Shown here: one piece after another, positions 51,538 through 59,997 of the stretch
Layout of the letters: each line of letters begins with the position of its first letter
Numbering within the stretch: position 1 is the first letter of the stretch
Assembly (NCBI GenBank): GCA_028819255.1
Contig: JAPPMB010000110.1
Coordinates: forward strand, 3,835-63,849
Reading direction: 5' to 3'
DNA: 60,015 nt
DNA from: Bryobacterales bacterium
GTDB taxonomy: Bacteria; Acidobacteriota; Terriglobia; Bryobacterales; UBA6623
Translations under genes and position numbers: made by a program
The notes under the pieces: model-generated
What the model was told of the DNA's origin: nothing
What the model saw: only the letters and a program-made list of their open reading frames with translations
Databases searched by the model: none

Positions 51538-52751
51538 CGGTCGACGAGCAGCTCGATTACCTGCGCAAGGGCTGTGCGGAGATCATTTCGGAGGACGAGC
51601 TCCGGGAGCGTCTGGCGCTGCGTGCCGTGCAGGGCCGGCCGTTGCGCGTCAAGGCGGGGTTCGACCCGACCGCGCCAGACCTTCATCTGGGACATACGGT
51701 TCTGATCCGCAAGATGAAGCATTTCCAGGACTTGGGGCATACTGCGATTTTCCTGATCGGTGACGTGACCGGTCTGATCGGCGATCCGACCGGCCGAAAT
51801 TCCACGCGACCGCCAATGACGCGGGAACAGATCCTGGAGAACGCCGAGACGTACAAGAGACAGGTCTTCAAGATTCTGGACAGGGACCGGACGGAGATCC
51901 GCTTCAACGGAGAGTGGCTGCTCGAGCTGGGCACGGTCGGCATGATCCGGCTATGCGCGAACGCAACCATCGCCCAGCTGCTGGAGCGTGACGACTTTAC
52001 GCGGCGGTACAGGCAGGGCAAGCCGATCAGCCTGCACGAGTTTCTCTATCCGCTCACCCAGGCGCAGGACTCCGTGGCGCTGGAAGCGGATGTGGAGCTC
52101 GGAGGCACGGACCAGACCTTCAACCTGCTCCTGGGCAGGGAGCTGCAGGCAAGCAACGGGCAGTTGCGGCAGATCGCGATGACCGTGCCGATCCTGGAGG
52201 GTCTCGACGGAAAACAGAAGATGTCGAAGTCGCTCGGCAACTACATCGGCATTTGCGAGCCTCCGGAGGTCATGTACCGCAAGGTCATGCAGATCTCCGA
52301 CGACCTGATGTACAGGTACTACGAGCTGCTGACGGACCTGTCCCTCGCTGAGATCGAGCGGATGAGGAAGGACGCAGAGACAGGGGCGGCTCATCCGATG
52401 AAGCTCAAGCACGATCTCGCCCGACGGATATGCACCGACTTCCACGGTCCCGAGGGTGCGGCGAAGGGCGGGAATGTCTTCCGCCGGGTGGTCCAGAACA
52501 AGGAGGTTCCGGCCGAAATGCCGGAGCTGGACCTGCCGCCCGAAATGCGCGGCCAGACGGTGATCCGCATCGACAAGCTCCTGCGGTCAGTGGGACTGGC
52601 CAGGTCCGGGGCCGAGGCGAACCGCAAGCTCAGGGCGAACGCCGTCAGCGTCAACGGCGTCAAGCACAGGGAGATGAGCTACGACGTGCCCTCTGAGGCT
52701 TCCGAGCTGGTTCTCAGATTCGGCAAGAAGTGGGCGCGGGTGCGCCTGTAG
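51534..52751 (+). CDS. tyrS: tyrosyl-tRNA synthetase
   Basis: A class I synthetase of 405 residues. The HIGH motif appears as [19 protein letters not shown] near 51-69, and KMSKS in [15 protein letters not shown] near 230-240. [15 protein letters not shown] tyrosine pocket ([16 protein letters not shown]) and the C-terminal S4 RNA-binding domain ([32 protein letters not shown]) are present. The shape is closer to the TyrS2/TyrZ branch ([13 protein letters not shown]) than to E. coli TyrS. It starts inside the purN stop. A hairpin follows the gene at 52757-52786. Confidence 0.97.
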   Translation: MTVDEQLDYLRKGCAEIISEDELRERLALRAVQGRPLRVKAGFDPTAPDLHLGHTVLIRKMKHFQDLGHTAIFLIGDVTGLIGDPTGRNSTRPPMTREQILENAETYKRQVFKILDRDRTEIRFNGEWLLELGTVGMIRLCANATIAQLLERDDFTRRYRQGKPISLHEFLYPLTQAQDSVALEADVELGGTDQTFNLLLGRELQASNGQLRQIAMTVPILEGLDGKQKMSKSLGNYIGICEPPEVMYRKVMQISDDLMYRYYELLTDLSLAEIERMRKDAETGAAHPMKLKHDLARRICTDFHGPEGAAKGGNVFRRVVQNKEVPAEMPELDLPPEMRGQTVIRIDKLLRSVGLARSGAEANRKLRANAVSVNGVKHREMSYDVPSEASELVLRFGKKWARVRL

Positions 52752-52756
52752 CACGA

Positions 52757-52786
52757 GTTCGCCAAGCCGAATCGGATGAGGCGAAC
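52757..52786 (+). terminator. hairpin after tyrS, possible terminator
   Basis: GTTCGCC (52757-52763) and GGCGAAC (52780-52786) form a 7-bp stem around a 16-nt loop, 5 bp after the tyrS stop. There is no clear T-tract, so it may need Rho or simply protect the mRNA end. Confidence 0.4.
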
Positions 52787-52828
52787 CAGTGAGGTGTGGG
52801 ACAGTCGAGGGGCCGTCCCGAGGATCTT

Positions 52829-52867
52829 GGTAACGGAATGTGCGATTGGCTGAACGGGTCTGTTACC
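52829..52867 (+). promoter_or_regulatory. possible VapB operator and promoter
   Basis: GGTAAC (52829-52834) and GTTACC (52862-52867) are inverted half-sites 27 bp apart just upstream of the antitoxin ATG. A weak TTACCT ends 7 nt before that ATG. Confidence 0.35.
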
Positions 52868-52875
52868 TTCCACAC

Positions 52876-53079
52876 ATGAAACGCACAAGTCTTGTGCTTG
52901 ACGAGGAGATCCTGGAGGAAGCGGTTCGAGTGCTGGGAGTCAGGACCTACTCCGCGACGGTCAACTTGGCGCTGAAAGAGGTCTTGCGCATGAGGCGGAT
53001 CCAAGGGCTTGCGGATCACATCGGCAAAGTCGAATGGCTTGGCGATCTTTCCGAGATGCGCGAGGACTCTCATCGCTAA
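52876..53079 (+). CDS. VapB-like type II antitoxin
   Basis: A 67-residue ribbon-helix-helix protein: MKRTSLVLDEEILEEAVRVL is the DNA-binding strand-helix, followed by TYSATVNLALKEVLRMRR. The C-terminal part (IQGLADHIGKVEWLGDLSEM) would neutralise the PIN toxin. The ATG at 52876 is chosen because it opens the family motif directly; an upstream codon at 52840 adds an unrelated leader. The toxin starts about 22 bp downstream. Confidence 0.85.
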   Translation: MKRTSLVLDEEILEEAVRVLGVRTYSATVNLALKEVLRMRRIQGLADHIGKVEWLGDLSEMREDSHR

Positions 53080-53101
53080 TCCGGTCTGGAGGTGGTCTGC
53101 G

Positions 53102-53497
53102 ATCCTCGCTGACACCTCCGTCTGGATCGAGATGTTCGCCGGCAGGGTGCAGGCGCGACCGGACGATTTCCGAAGCATGGCGACGTGCAGCCCGGTCACT
53201 CAGGAAGTCCTTCAGGGCCTGCGTCCCGGGCGGGAAGGGCAGTTGATTCGCTGGCGGGTCCTGTGCCTGCCCCGGCCCGCCGATCCGCTCACAGTGGAAC
53301 TCTTCCTCGAGGCAGCGGACCTATCCGCCGCGTCCGGGCGTCGCGGCATCACGATTCTGTCCTCCATTGACTGCCTGATCGCGTCGATTGCGATCTGGCA
53401 CGAGACCCCTGCATGGCATCTCGAGTGCTACTTCGACCGGCTCGCCGCCTTCACCCTGCTGGAGACTCGAAGTCCGTCCGGTGCCAGCTTCGGATAG
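53102..53497 (+). CDS. VapC-like PIN-domain toxin, no canonical start codon
   Basis: About 131 residues with all PIN acidic residues: ILADTSVWIEMF (Asp at the N-terminus), PVTQEVLQGLRPG (Glu), IDCLIASIAIWHE (Asp). The length and the antitoxin upstream fit VapC exactly. VapC proteins begin M-I-L-x-D-T-S, but the codon here is ATC (53102) preceded by GCG; no ATG or GTG occurs in frame between the antitoxin stop and this point. GGAGGT (53088-53093) sits 8 nt upstream of the ATC, the right distance. The nearest in-frame alternative is a TTG at 53039 inside the antitoxin gene. A start-codon mutation, rare ATC initiation or coupled TTG initiation are the options. Confidence 0.78.
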   Translation: MLADTSVWIEMFAGRVQARPDDFRSMATCSPVTQEVLQGLRPGREGQLIRWRVLCLPRPADPLTVELFLEAADLSAASGRRGITILSSIDCLIASIAIWHETPAWHLECYFDRLAAFTLLETRSPSGASFG

Positions 53498-53532
53498 TGG
53501 GATTGCGACCGCAACCGTCGCGACGTGATTGA

Positions 53533-54888
53533 ATGGGGTTTCCGGTGCCACGCTCCTTCAGCGTCAAGAACTTCGGCTGCCGCGCCACCCAGGCCGACGG
53601 CGCCGGAATCGCTGCGGACCTGGCCGCACGCGGCCTCCAGCCGGTGCAAGAGCACCGTCGCGCCGATGTCGTGGTCGTCAACACCTGCACGGTGACCTCT
53701 GCGGCGGACCGGGACGCCCGCAAGTCCGTCAACCGCATCCATCGGGAGAATCCCGATGCGGAGATCCTGGTGACGGGATGCTACGCTCAGCGCGCACCTC
53801 AGGAGCTGGCGGCCCTCGGCGGCGTTAGGTGGGTGGTCGGCAACTCGCACAAGCACGCCATCGGTGGCCTTCTTGCGCCGCAGCTCGTACAGATCCAGGG
53901 AGCCGAGACGGTGTCGCTGGCCTATCACGGCGGCATCGAGGCCGGAGGGTCTCTCGTGGGCGACATCTCCCGGCAGACCGCTCTCCATCCGCTGCCCACG
54001 GGCGAGCCTCTGGGCCGGAGCCGGCCAAATGTGAAGGTGCAGGACGGCTGTGACAACCGGTGCTCGTTCTGCATCATCCCTTCGGTGCGCGGACGGAGCC
54101 GCAGCGCCGCCGCGTCCTCAGTGATACGGGAAGTGCGAAGACTCGAGGACGACTACGCGGAAGTGGTGCTGACGGGAATCAATCTCGGTCGATGGGGGCG
54201 CGACCTGAATGGGCGGCCAAGGCTCCCGGACCTGGTTCAGGCCCTGCTCGACCGCACTTCCGTGCGCATGATGAGACTCAGTTCCGTCGAGCCGATGGAC
54301 TGGAGCGCGCGGCTGGTGGGGCTGATGGCATCGTCTTCGCGGATCGCGCGGCACGTCCACATGCCTCTGCAGTCGGCGTCCGACAGCGTTCTCCGCCGAA
54401 TGCGTCGGCGCTACCGCATTCGCCACTACGAGAGCAGGATCCGTTTGGCCCGAGAGGCGATGCCCCTCGCCGGGATCGGTGCGGACGTGATGGTCGGATT
54501 CCCCGGGGAGTCTGACGAGGAATTCGAGCAGACCCGCGCCTTCGTCGAGCGGATGCCGTTCACGTACCTCCACGTCTTCTCGTATTCCTCCCGGGCCGGC
54601 ACGGACGCCGCCGGCCACGCGGACCATGTGACGAAGGCCGTCAAGCGCCGGCGCAGCCGGATTCTGCGGGAACTCATCGAATGGAAGAACGAGTCCTTCC
54701 GCCAAGGCCTGGCCGGTGCGACGCTGCCCGCCACCGTTCTGGAGGGCAGGCGGGGCCGGTCCCGCGCACTGACTGACAACTTCATTGACGTTGAGGTCTC
54801 GGGTGCGCCCATGTCTCCCGGTTCGCTCGTCCGGGTCAGGATCGACGGCATCGAGGGAAGGCGCACGTTCGCAAGCCGGGTCGACTGA
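53533..54888 (+). CDS. mtaB: tRNA t6A37 methylthiotransferase (MtaB-like radical SAM)
   Basis: Converts t6A to ms2t6A at tRNA position 37. A 451-residue protein of the MiaB/RimO/MtaB family. The N-terminal UPF0004 domain has its three cluster cysteines in KNFGCRATQADG, VVNTCTVTSAADRD and LVTGCYAQRAPQE. The radical-SAM CxxxCxxC is in VQDGCDNRCSFCIIP near 173-187. A TRAM domain ends the protein (VEVSGAPMSPGSLVRVRIDG). The N-terminal K-N-F-G-C and MPLQS (HMPLQSASDSVLRRM) are MtaB-like; a MiaB role is less likely given the spacing. Confidence 0.92.
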   Translation: MGFPVPRSFSVKNFGCRATQADGAGIAADLAARGLQPVQEHRRADVVVVNTCTVTSAADRDARKSVNRIHRENPDAEILVTGCYAQRAPQELAALGGVRWVVGNSHKHAIGGLLAPQLVQIQGAETVSLAYHGGIEAGGSLVGDISRQTALHPLPTGEPLGRSRPNVKVQDGCDNRCSFCIIPSVRGRSRSAAASSVIREVRRLEDDYAEVVLTGINLGRWGRDLNGRPRLPDLVQALLDRTSVRMMRLSSVEPMDWSARLVGLMASSSRIARHVHMPLQSASDSVLRRMRRRYRIRHYESRIRLAREAMPLAGIGADVMVGFPGESDEEFEQTRAFVERMPFTYLHVFSYSSRAGTDAAGHADHVTKAVKRRRSRILRELIEWKNESFRQGLAGATLPATVLEGRRGRSRALTDNFIDVEVSGAPMSPGSLVRVRIDGIEGRRTFASRVD

Positions 54889-54922
54889 AAGGCGCGGCGC
54901 AGCCCCGGAACTGGCACTCGGC

Positions 54923-54928
54923 TATCAT
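54923..54928 (+). promoter_or_regulatory. -10 element of Nramp-like gene
   Basis: TATCAT ends 7 nt before the ATG at 54936, as expected for a leaderless transcript. Confidence 0.4.
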
Positions 54929-54935
54929 CTTCGGA

Positions 54936-56402
54936 ATGCCTGTGGACGAATCCGGGGAGGTCCGCTCCGGAGCCTCCCGTTACTTTCCTCGGTGGCAAAG
55001 GGCCGACCTGCCCGCGGCCCCGGTTCTCTCGCCGGGGCAGTGGAAGATCCTGATCGGGCCCGGCCTGCTCTTCGCCGGGAGCGCGATCGGCGGCGGCGAG
55101 TGGCTGTTCGGTCCGATCGTCACGGCCCAGTACGGCGGGCAGCTGATGTGGATCGCGATGATCAGCATCGTGCTGCAGGTCAGCCACAACCTCTGCATGA
55201 TGCGCTACACGCTCTATACTGGCGAGCCCATCATGGTCGGGTTCTTCCGGCTCTTCCCCGGTCCGAGATTCTGGGTGTTTGCCTACCTGATCCTCGACCT
55301 GCCCGGCATCTTTCCCTACCTGGCTTCGAATGCCGCCGTGCCGCTCGTCGCCGCATTCTTGGGGCATCTTCCCGGTCCCGAGCATGAGAGTCTCCTGCGG
55401 TGGGTCTCGTACGGCATCTTCGTTGCGGCGTTTCTGCCCCTGATCTTCGGCGGCAAGGTCTACAACATGGTCGAGAAGGTGATGGTCGTCAAGATCGTCC
55501 TCGTCCTCAGCTACTTGGGATTCGTCTGCATCGTCCTCGTCAGCTGGGAGACATGGGCCGCGGTCTTCACGGGATTCGTTCGCGTCGGCTCCTTCCCCGA
55601 GAAGGAGATCGACTGGGCCACGCTCGCCGCCTTCGCGGCGATCGCCGGCATCGGCGGGATCAGCAACACGGGTTTCTCGAACTATGCGCGCGACAAGGGC
55701 TGGGGCATGGGACCGCTGGTTGGCGCGATTCCCAGCATGATCGGCGGCAAGAAGATCGAGCTGGCCCACGTGGGCAAGGTGTTCCCGGTGAATGCGGGGT
55801 CGCTTAGGCGGTGGAAGGGCTGGATGCGACACCTGCTGCGGGACCAGGTCTGCATTTGGGCCGTCGGGTGCGTGATGGGCATGGCGCTTCCGTCCATGCT
55901 CTCCCTGGAGTACATCGCGGGAACCGAGGTGCAGGGGCACGCCGCCGCAGCGATGACCGCAAGGGGAATCGCGGATCGGTCGGGCGAGGTGTTCTGGTTC
56001 CTGACCCTGCTGTGCGGCTTCATCGTCCTCTCGCCCGGCCAGATCTCCGAAGCCGACAACCTGGTCCGTCGGTGGACCGAGCTGATCTGGACGGGGAGCA
56101 AGCACACCCGGCACCTGCGCGGCAACCAGGTCAAGTACGTCTACTACACGATCATGGGCTTGTACTTCTGCTGGGGCCTGATCGCGCTGCGCCTGACGCC
56201 GAACCCGCTGTTCCTAGCCGTCCTGACGGGCTCGCTGCGCAACCTGGGCATGAGCGCCAGTGCGCTGCACGCGCTGGTCGTCAACCGCAAGCTGCTTCCC
56301 AGAGAGCTGCGGCCGCCGATGTTCATGCAGCTGAGCCAGGTGGCATGTTTCGTCTTCTTCCTCGGCATATCGGTGATCGCCTTCTACCAGCAGCTCCGCT
56401 AG
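54936..56402 (+). CDS. Nramp-family membrane transporter, non-canonical
   Basis: A 488-residue inner-membrane protein with about 11-12 helices. The overall LeuT-like Nramp layout is clear, with helix 1 reading LIGPGLLFAGSAIGGGEWLF. The canonical metal-binding D-P-G-N of helix 1 is replaced by G-G-G-E, and helix 6, where Nramp proteins carry A/M-x-P-H, reads IAGIGGISNTGFSNY. It therefore belongs to the divergent Nramp-related group with unknown substrate, and manganese transport should not be assumed. C-terminal helices (CGFIVLSPGQISEADNLVRR) carry further polar residues. Confidence 0.85.
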   Translation: MPVDESGEVRSGASRYFPRWQRADLPAAPVLSPGQWKILIGPGLLFAGSAIGGGEWLFGPIVTAQYGGQLMWIAMISIVLQVSHNLCMMRYTLYTGEPIMVGFFRLFPGPRFWVFAYLILDLPGIFPYLASNAAVPLVAAFLGHLPGPEHESLLRWVSYGIFVAAFLPLIFGGKVYNMVEKVMVVKIVLVLSYLGFVCIVLVSWETWAAVFTGFVRVGSFPEKEIDWATLAAFAAIAGIGGISNTGFSNYARDKGWGMGPLVGAIPSMIGGKKIELAHVGKVFPVNAGSLRRWKGWMRHLLRDQVCIWAVGCVMGMALPSMLSLEYIAGTEVQGHAAAAMTARGIADRSGEVFWFLTLLCGFIVLSPGQISEADNLVRRWTELIWTGSKHTRHLRGNQVKYVYYTIMGLYFCWGLIALRLTPNPLFLAVLTGSLRNLGMSASALHALVVNRKLLPRELRPPMFMQLSQVACFVFFLGISVIAFYQQLR

Positions 56403-56617
56403 CGACACGGCGGCGGTCGGAGCGGCGGAAGGGCGTCAGGGCGGGCCGGTCCTTCGTCCCCTCGCCTACGCGCTCCGCCTCTTGGTGCGCGAGGTCGTCG
56501 GCGACCCGCTGAGAGACGCTCCCAGCTTGACTAGGGACTGACTATTTTCGGGTTGGCTCACCCCCGGCCGAGTGCGTTCCCATCGTGGCACGCTCCGAAC
56601 CCGTCGGCGACCGGAAA

Positions 56618-56798
56618 CCTTCGTCCCCGCTCCCGCGCAGGTTCCGCGAGCGGGCCGCCATCCGGTGCGGCTGCATGGCCTTCGTCCCCGCGCCCGCGCA
56701 GGTTCCGCTCGCCCTACATCCGGTTCCGGTCGGCGTCCGCTTTGTCCCGGCGCCCGCGCGAGTTCCCGCGGCAGTCTCTCAAGCCGGTCCGGCCGAAC
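56618..56798. repeat. three tandem ~60-bp GC-rich repeats
   Basis: Units start at 56618, 56679 and 56739 (periods 61 and 60 bp). Each opens with a variant of CCTTCGTCCCCGC then CCCGCGCAGGTTCCGC. A fourth, weaker copy is at about 56451. The decay from copy to copy suggests age. Confidence 0.75.
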
Positions 56799-56911
56799 CC
56801 GGATTCGGCGGGTTCTCTGCGCAGGACGGGAGAACCTCACGCCTTGCAGCGGCTCACGACCGGGAATCAGGGGCAAATCACCCGCCATTCCGACGCTTTC
56901 GGGTTTTCGGG

Positions 56912-56939
56912 TTGAATCCCCGCGGCCGTCGGCTATAGA
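56912..56939 (+). promoter_or_regulatory. sigma-70-type promoter of TonB-dependent receptor
   Basis: TTGAAT (56912-56917), a 16-bp spacer and TATAGA (56934-56939). It gives a leader of about 52 nt with AGGAGG (56985-56990) 7 nt before the ATG. Confidence 0.65.
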
Positions 56940-56997
56940 CTGTTGGCGCACCATTGCCTATGTCTTGAACCCTGACCAACAAACAGGAGGCCCTTCC

Positions 56998-59997
56998 ATG
57001 CCGATGAACCTTGCCAGGCTGCTCGTTGCAGCCGCGCTCTTGCCCGCGCTGGCCGTCAATGCGCCAGCCCAGACACTGGGCACGATCCTGGGCACCGCAA
57101 CCGACAACACCGGTGCGGTCATCCCCGGAGTCCAAGTGGAGATTACGAACGAGGAGCAGGGAACTACGAGCGTGGTGGAAACCCAGGGTGACGGTACGTA
57201 CTATCTGCCGAACGTCAGGCCCGGGTCGTATGCGATCCGGATGGAATCGGACGGTTTCCGGCCCCACCAGGTCAGCAACCTGCGCCTCGAGGTCGGCAGC
57301 GTCTTGACGTACGACGCCGCGCTCGAGGTCGGCGCCCTGACCGAGACCGTCACGGTCGAAGCAGCGAGTCCCCTCGTCGAGACGTCTCGCGGATCGCTCG
57401 CCGCCGTGGTCGAGAACAAGAGGGTGCTCGAGCTCCCGCTGGTCAATCGCGAAGTCTTCGATCTCATCGACCTCACTCCCGGGGCTCAGCGCATGCGCAA
57501 CAGCAACCGCGCTGGAGGCGGTGACGTGACGATTGCCGGAGGACGCACGAGGTCCGCCGGGGTCTTCATCGACGGAGTCGTGAACAGCCGGACGGGCATC
57601 GGCGCGACGATTACGGAGTTGAGCCCGCCGGTTGACGCGATTTCCGAAGTTCGCGTCGAAGCGAACGCGCCGACTGCGGAGTATGGACGCTCGGCAGCGG
57701 GATTCATGAACGCGACGACAAAGTCCGGCACCAACGAGTTCCACGGCTCCGGCTACTGGTTCCTCCGCAACGACGCGCTCAACGCTCGCGGATGGGATGC
57801 GAGGAGCAAGACGAAGCTGCGCCGCAATGTCCCGGGAGCCACGATTGGGGGCCCGATCGTGAAGAACAAGGCGTTCTTCTTCTACAACTACGACATCACG
57901 ATCCAGAATCTGGAGAACCTCAGAGTCCGAAGCGTTGGCCTTCCCGCTTGGAAGACGGGAGACCTGTCGACGATGCTCCAGTCGAACGGCCAGCTCCGCA
58001 GGGTCTACGATCCCTTGACCTCGACGAGCCGCGGCGGAGAAACGCAGTTCGAGAACAACGTGATACCCAGAGCCCGCCTCGATCCGGTCGCCCAGAATGT
58101 TCTTGCTTTCGTTCCGACTGCGAACCGCACGGAGGTTGACGTCTCCAACGAGGGGAACTGGGTCAGCAATCTGCCGCGAGAACTCCGCCGCACCAGCCAC
58201 ACCATGCGCGTTGACTATGAGCTGGACCCCAGCGACAAGATCACGTTCCGGTACAACCTCTTCATGCCGGTCGACGACGGCCTGCAGCCGTCCCCCGAGT
58301 GGGGCGGCGCCGATCCGAACGCAATTCGGTTTCCGCAGCGGCAGCAGAACATCCTTCTTTCCTACACGAAGCTGTTCTCGCCAACCTTCTTCATGACGGC
58401 CACAGGCGGCTTCTTCCGGTACCGCAATCACGTCCAGAGCTACTTCCTCGACGAGGATCTCGCTTCTCAGATCGGCCTCTCGGGGGTCGCCGCCGACGCG
58501 TTCCCCAGGTTCAACATCGGAGGAAATCCGGGATACTCGAGTCTTGGCCAGGGAGGGGGCCACCAGCGACTGTTTGCGTTCACGAATTTCGAGTACACAG
58601 CCCACTTCACGAAGGTGACCGGCAACCAGACGTTCAAGTTCGGAATCGACTACAGGAGATACCAGGGCAGCGAGCTGGGAAGGCAAACGGCTTCAGGCGT
58701 CTTTGATTTCGCCAACACCGACACGCGCGGTCTGAATCCAGACGGAAGCGTCATTCCGGGCACTGGCTCCGATCTGGGATCGTTCCTGCTCGGCCAGGCG
58801 GACAGGGCGCGCGTCCAGGCCAACCCGTCGTTCGGGCGCAGGTCTGGCTACTTCGCGGGCTTCTTTCAGGACGATTGGCGCGTCAACAGCCAGCTCACCC
58901 TGAATCTGGGCCTACGGTACGAATACGAAGGGCCCTTCACCGAAGTGGCGGACCGGATCACGGGTTGGGATCCCGGGCTGCCGTTGCCGGCCGCAGGGAC
59001 CAACGGCATCCGGCATGACCAGACGGGCGCCTTCTTCTTTGCTGGGCGCGACGGTTTCCCGAGGAACCCGATTCGTCGCGACCAGAACAACGTCGGTCCT
59101 CGGTTCGGGTTCGCGATCAGGCCCGGGGGAGCGAGCAACACGGTGGTGCGCGGGGGCTTCGCCGTCATGTACGGCGGGAACTACGACGGCAACGTCCTGC
59201 AGACCGGAAGCCAGGGTTTTGGCGGAGCCGGCAACATCGGCGGCGGACAGGTTCCGCTGCTCAAGGACGGGATGCCGGCCACGTTCCTCCAGATTCCCGA
59301 TGCCTCGGAGCTGAACCACAACTTCGGAACGCGCGGCACCAAGTTCGTTCAGGGCCGCGTCGACTATGTGGACATCAACCACCGGACACCGTACGCGTTC
59401 GACTGGAACCTGACGTTCCAGCATCAGGCCGGAGAGCAGCTCTTCGAGGTGCGGTACTACGCGAAGTTCGCGAAGAAGGTGAACCTGCGCCGGATGAACG
59501 TGAATCAGATTCACCCGAACAATCTGCCTCGGGTCGGCCTCAACGAATTCGGGGGCCAGACCCAGCGGCTTCTCAAGCCGTTCACCCAGTACGGCGGCAC
59601 GGGCCAGATCCGGATGAACAATCCGAACTTCTTCAAGTCGGACTACCAGGGAATCACGTTCAAGACCGAGCGGCGCTTCAACAAGGGGGTCGGCTACATT
59701 TTCCTGTACACGTTCTCCAGGTGGTACGACAACGCGCCGTTCGTCGGAGAGAACGCAGCGTCTCTTGGCGATCACGACTGGTTCCAGAACGTCTATAACT
59801 TTGCTTCGGAATGGTCTCTCTCAGGAAATCACGCTCCGCACAGGATGGTATTCAGCCCGGTTTACGAACTGCCGTTCGGGAAAGGCAAGCTTTTCAACTT
59901 GAGCGGTCCGCTGAACGCGGTCCTTGGCGGCTGGCAGATCTCCGGCATCTATACGTTCCAAAGGGGAATTACTGACCTGAGTGCCCAATCTGAATAA
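56998..59997 (+). CDS. TonB-dependent receptor, Oar type, 3'-partial
   Basis: About 1000 residues are visible of an outer-membrane receptor of the same family as the one at 8589-11849. A signal peptide (LARLLVAAALLPALAVNAPAQ) precedes the carboxypeptidase-regulatory domain (GTATDNTGAVIPGVQVEI, GTYYLPNVRPGSYAIRM). The plug is KRVLELPLVNREVFDLIDL, SAGVFIDGVVNSRTGIGA and ATTKSGTNEFHGSGYWFLRN. Barrel strands follow to GGWQISGIYTFQRGI. The last 9 residues (from TDLSAQSE) and the stop lie in AT-rich sequence unlike the gene, and family members continue for another 50-100 residues to a C-terminal Phe, so the true end is cut. A start at 56572 would place the tandem repeat in the protein and is rejected. 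Confidence 0.9.
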   Translation: MPMNLARLLVAAALLPALAVNAPAQTLGTILGTATDNTGAVIPGVQVEITNEEQGTTSVVETQGDGTYYLPNVRPGSYAIRMESDGFRPHQVSNLRLEVGSVLTYDAALEVGALTETVTVEAASPLVETSRGSLAAVVENKRVLELPLVNREVFDLIDLTPGAQRMRNSNRAGGGDVTIAGGRTRSAGVFIDGVVNSRTGIGATITELSPPVDAISEVRVEANAPTAEYGRSAAGFMNATTKSGTNEFHGSGYWFLRNDALNARGWDARSKTKLRRNVPGATIGGPIVKNKAFFFYNYDITIQNLENLRVRSVGLPAWKTGDLSTMLQSNGQLRRVYDPLTSTSRGGETQFENNVIPRARLDPVAQNVLAFVPTANRTEVDVSNEGNWVSNLPRELRRTSHTMRVDYELDPSDKITFRYNLFMPVDDGLQPSPEWGGADPNAIRFPQRQQNILLSYTKLFSPTFFMTATGGFFRYRNHVQSYFLDEDLASQIGLSGVAADAFPRFNIGGNPGYSSLGQGGGHQRLFAFTNFEYTAHFTKVTGNQTFKFGIDYRRYQGSELGRQTASGVFDFANTDTRGLNPDGSVIPGTGSDLGSFLLGQADRARVQANPSFGRRSGYFAGFFQDDWRVNSQLTLNLGLRYEYEGPFTEVADRITGWDPGLPLPAAGTNGIRHDQTGAFFFAGRDGFPRNPIRRDQNNVGPRFGFAIRPGGASNTVVRGGFAVMYGGNYDGNVLQTGSQGFGGAGNIGGGQVPLLKDGMPATFLQIPDASELNHNFGTRGTKFVQGRVDYVDINHRTPYAFDWNLTFQHQAGEQLFEVRYYAKFAKKVNLRRMNVNQIHPNNLPRVGLNEFGGQTQRLLKPFTQYGGTGQIRMNNPNFFKSDYQGITFKTERRFNKGVGYIFLYTFSRWYDNAPFVGENAASLGDHDWFQNVYNFASEWSLSGNHAPHRMVFSPVYELPFGKGKLFNLSGPLNAVLGGWQISGIYTFQRGITDLSAQSE

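Larger units (their letters stand above)
56403..56997. other. intergenic region with tandem repeat and receptor promoter
   Basis: About 595 bp before the second TonB-dependent receptor. It holds a diverged single copy of a CCTTCGTCCCC unit (from 56451), three tandem ~60-bp copies (56618-56798) and, at the end, a good promoter and ribosome-binding site. No gene is supported. Confidence 0.7.

Noticed and set aside
54426..56114. A 562-codon minus-strand frame opposite mtaB and the Nramp-like gene
   Set aside because: It spans two well-supported plus-strand genes and the gap between them and shows no domain.
56572..56997. N-terminal extension of the second receptor to 56572
   Set aside because: It would translate the tandem repeat and promoter; the signal peptide, AGGAGG and promoter all place the start at 56998.
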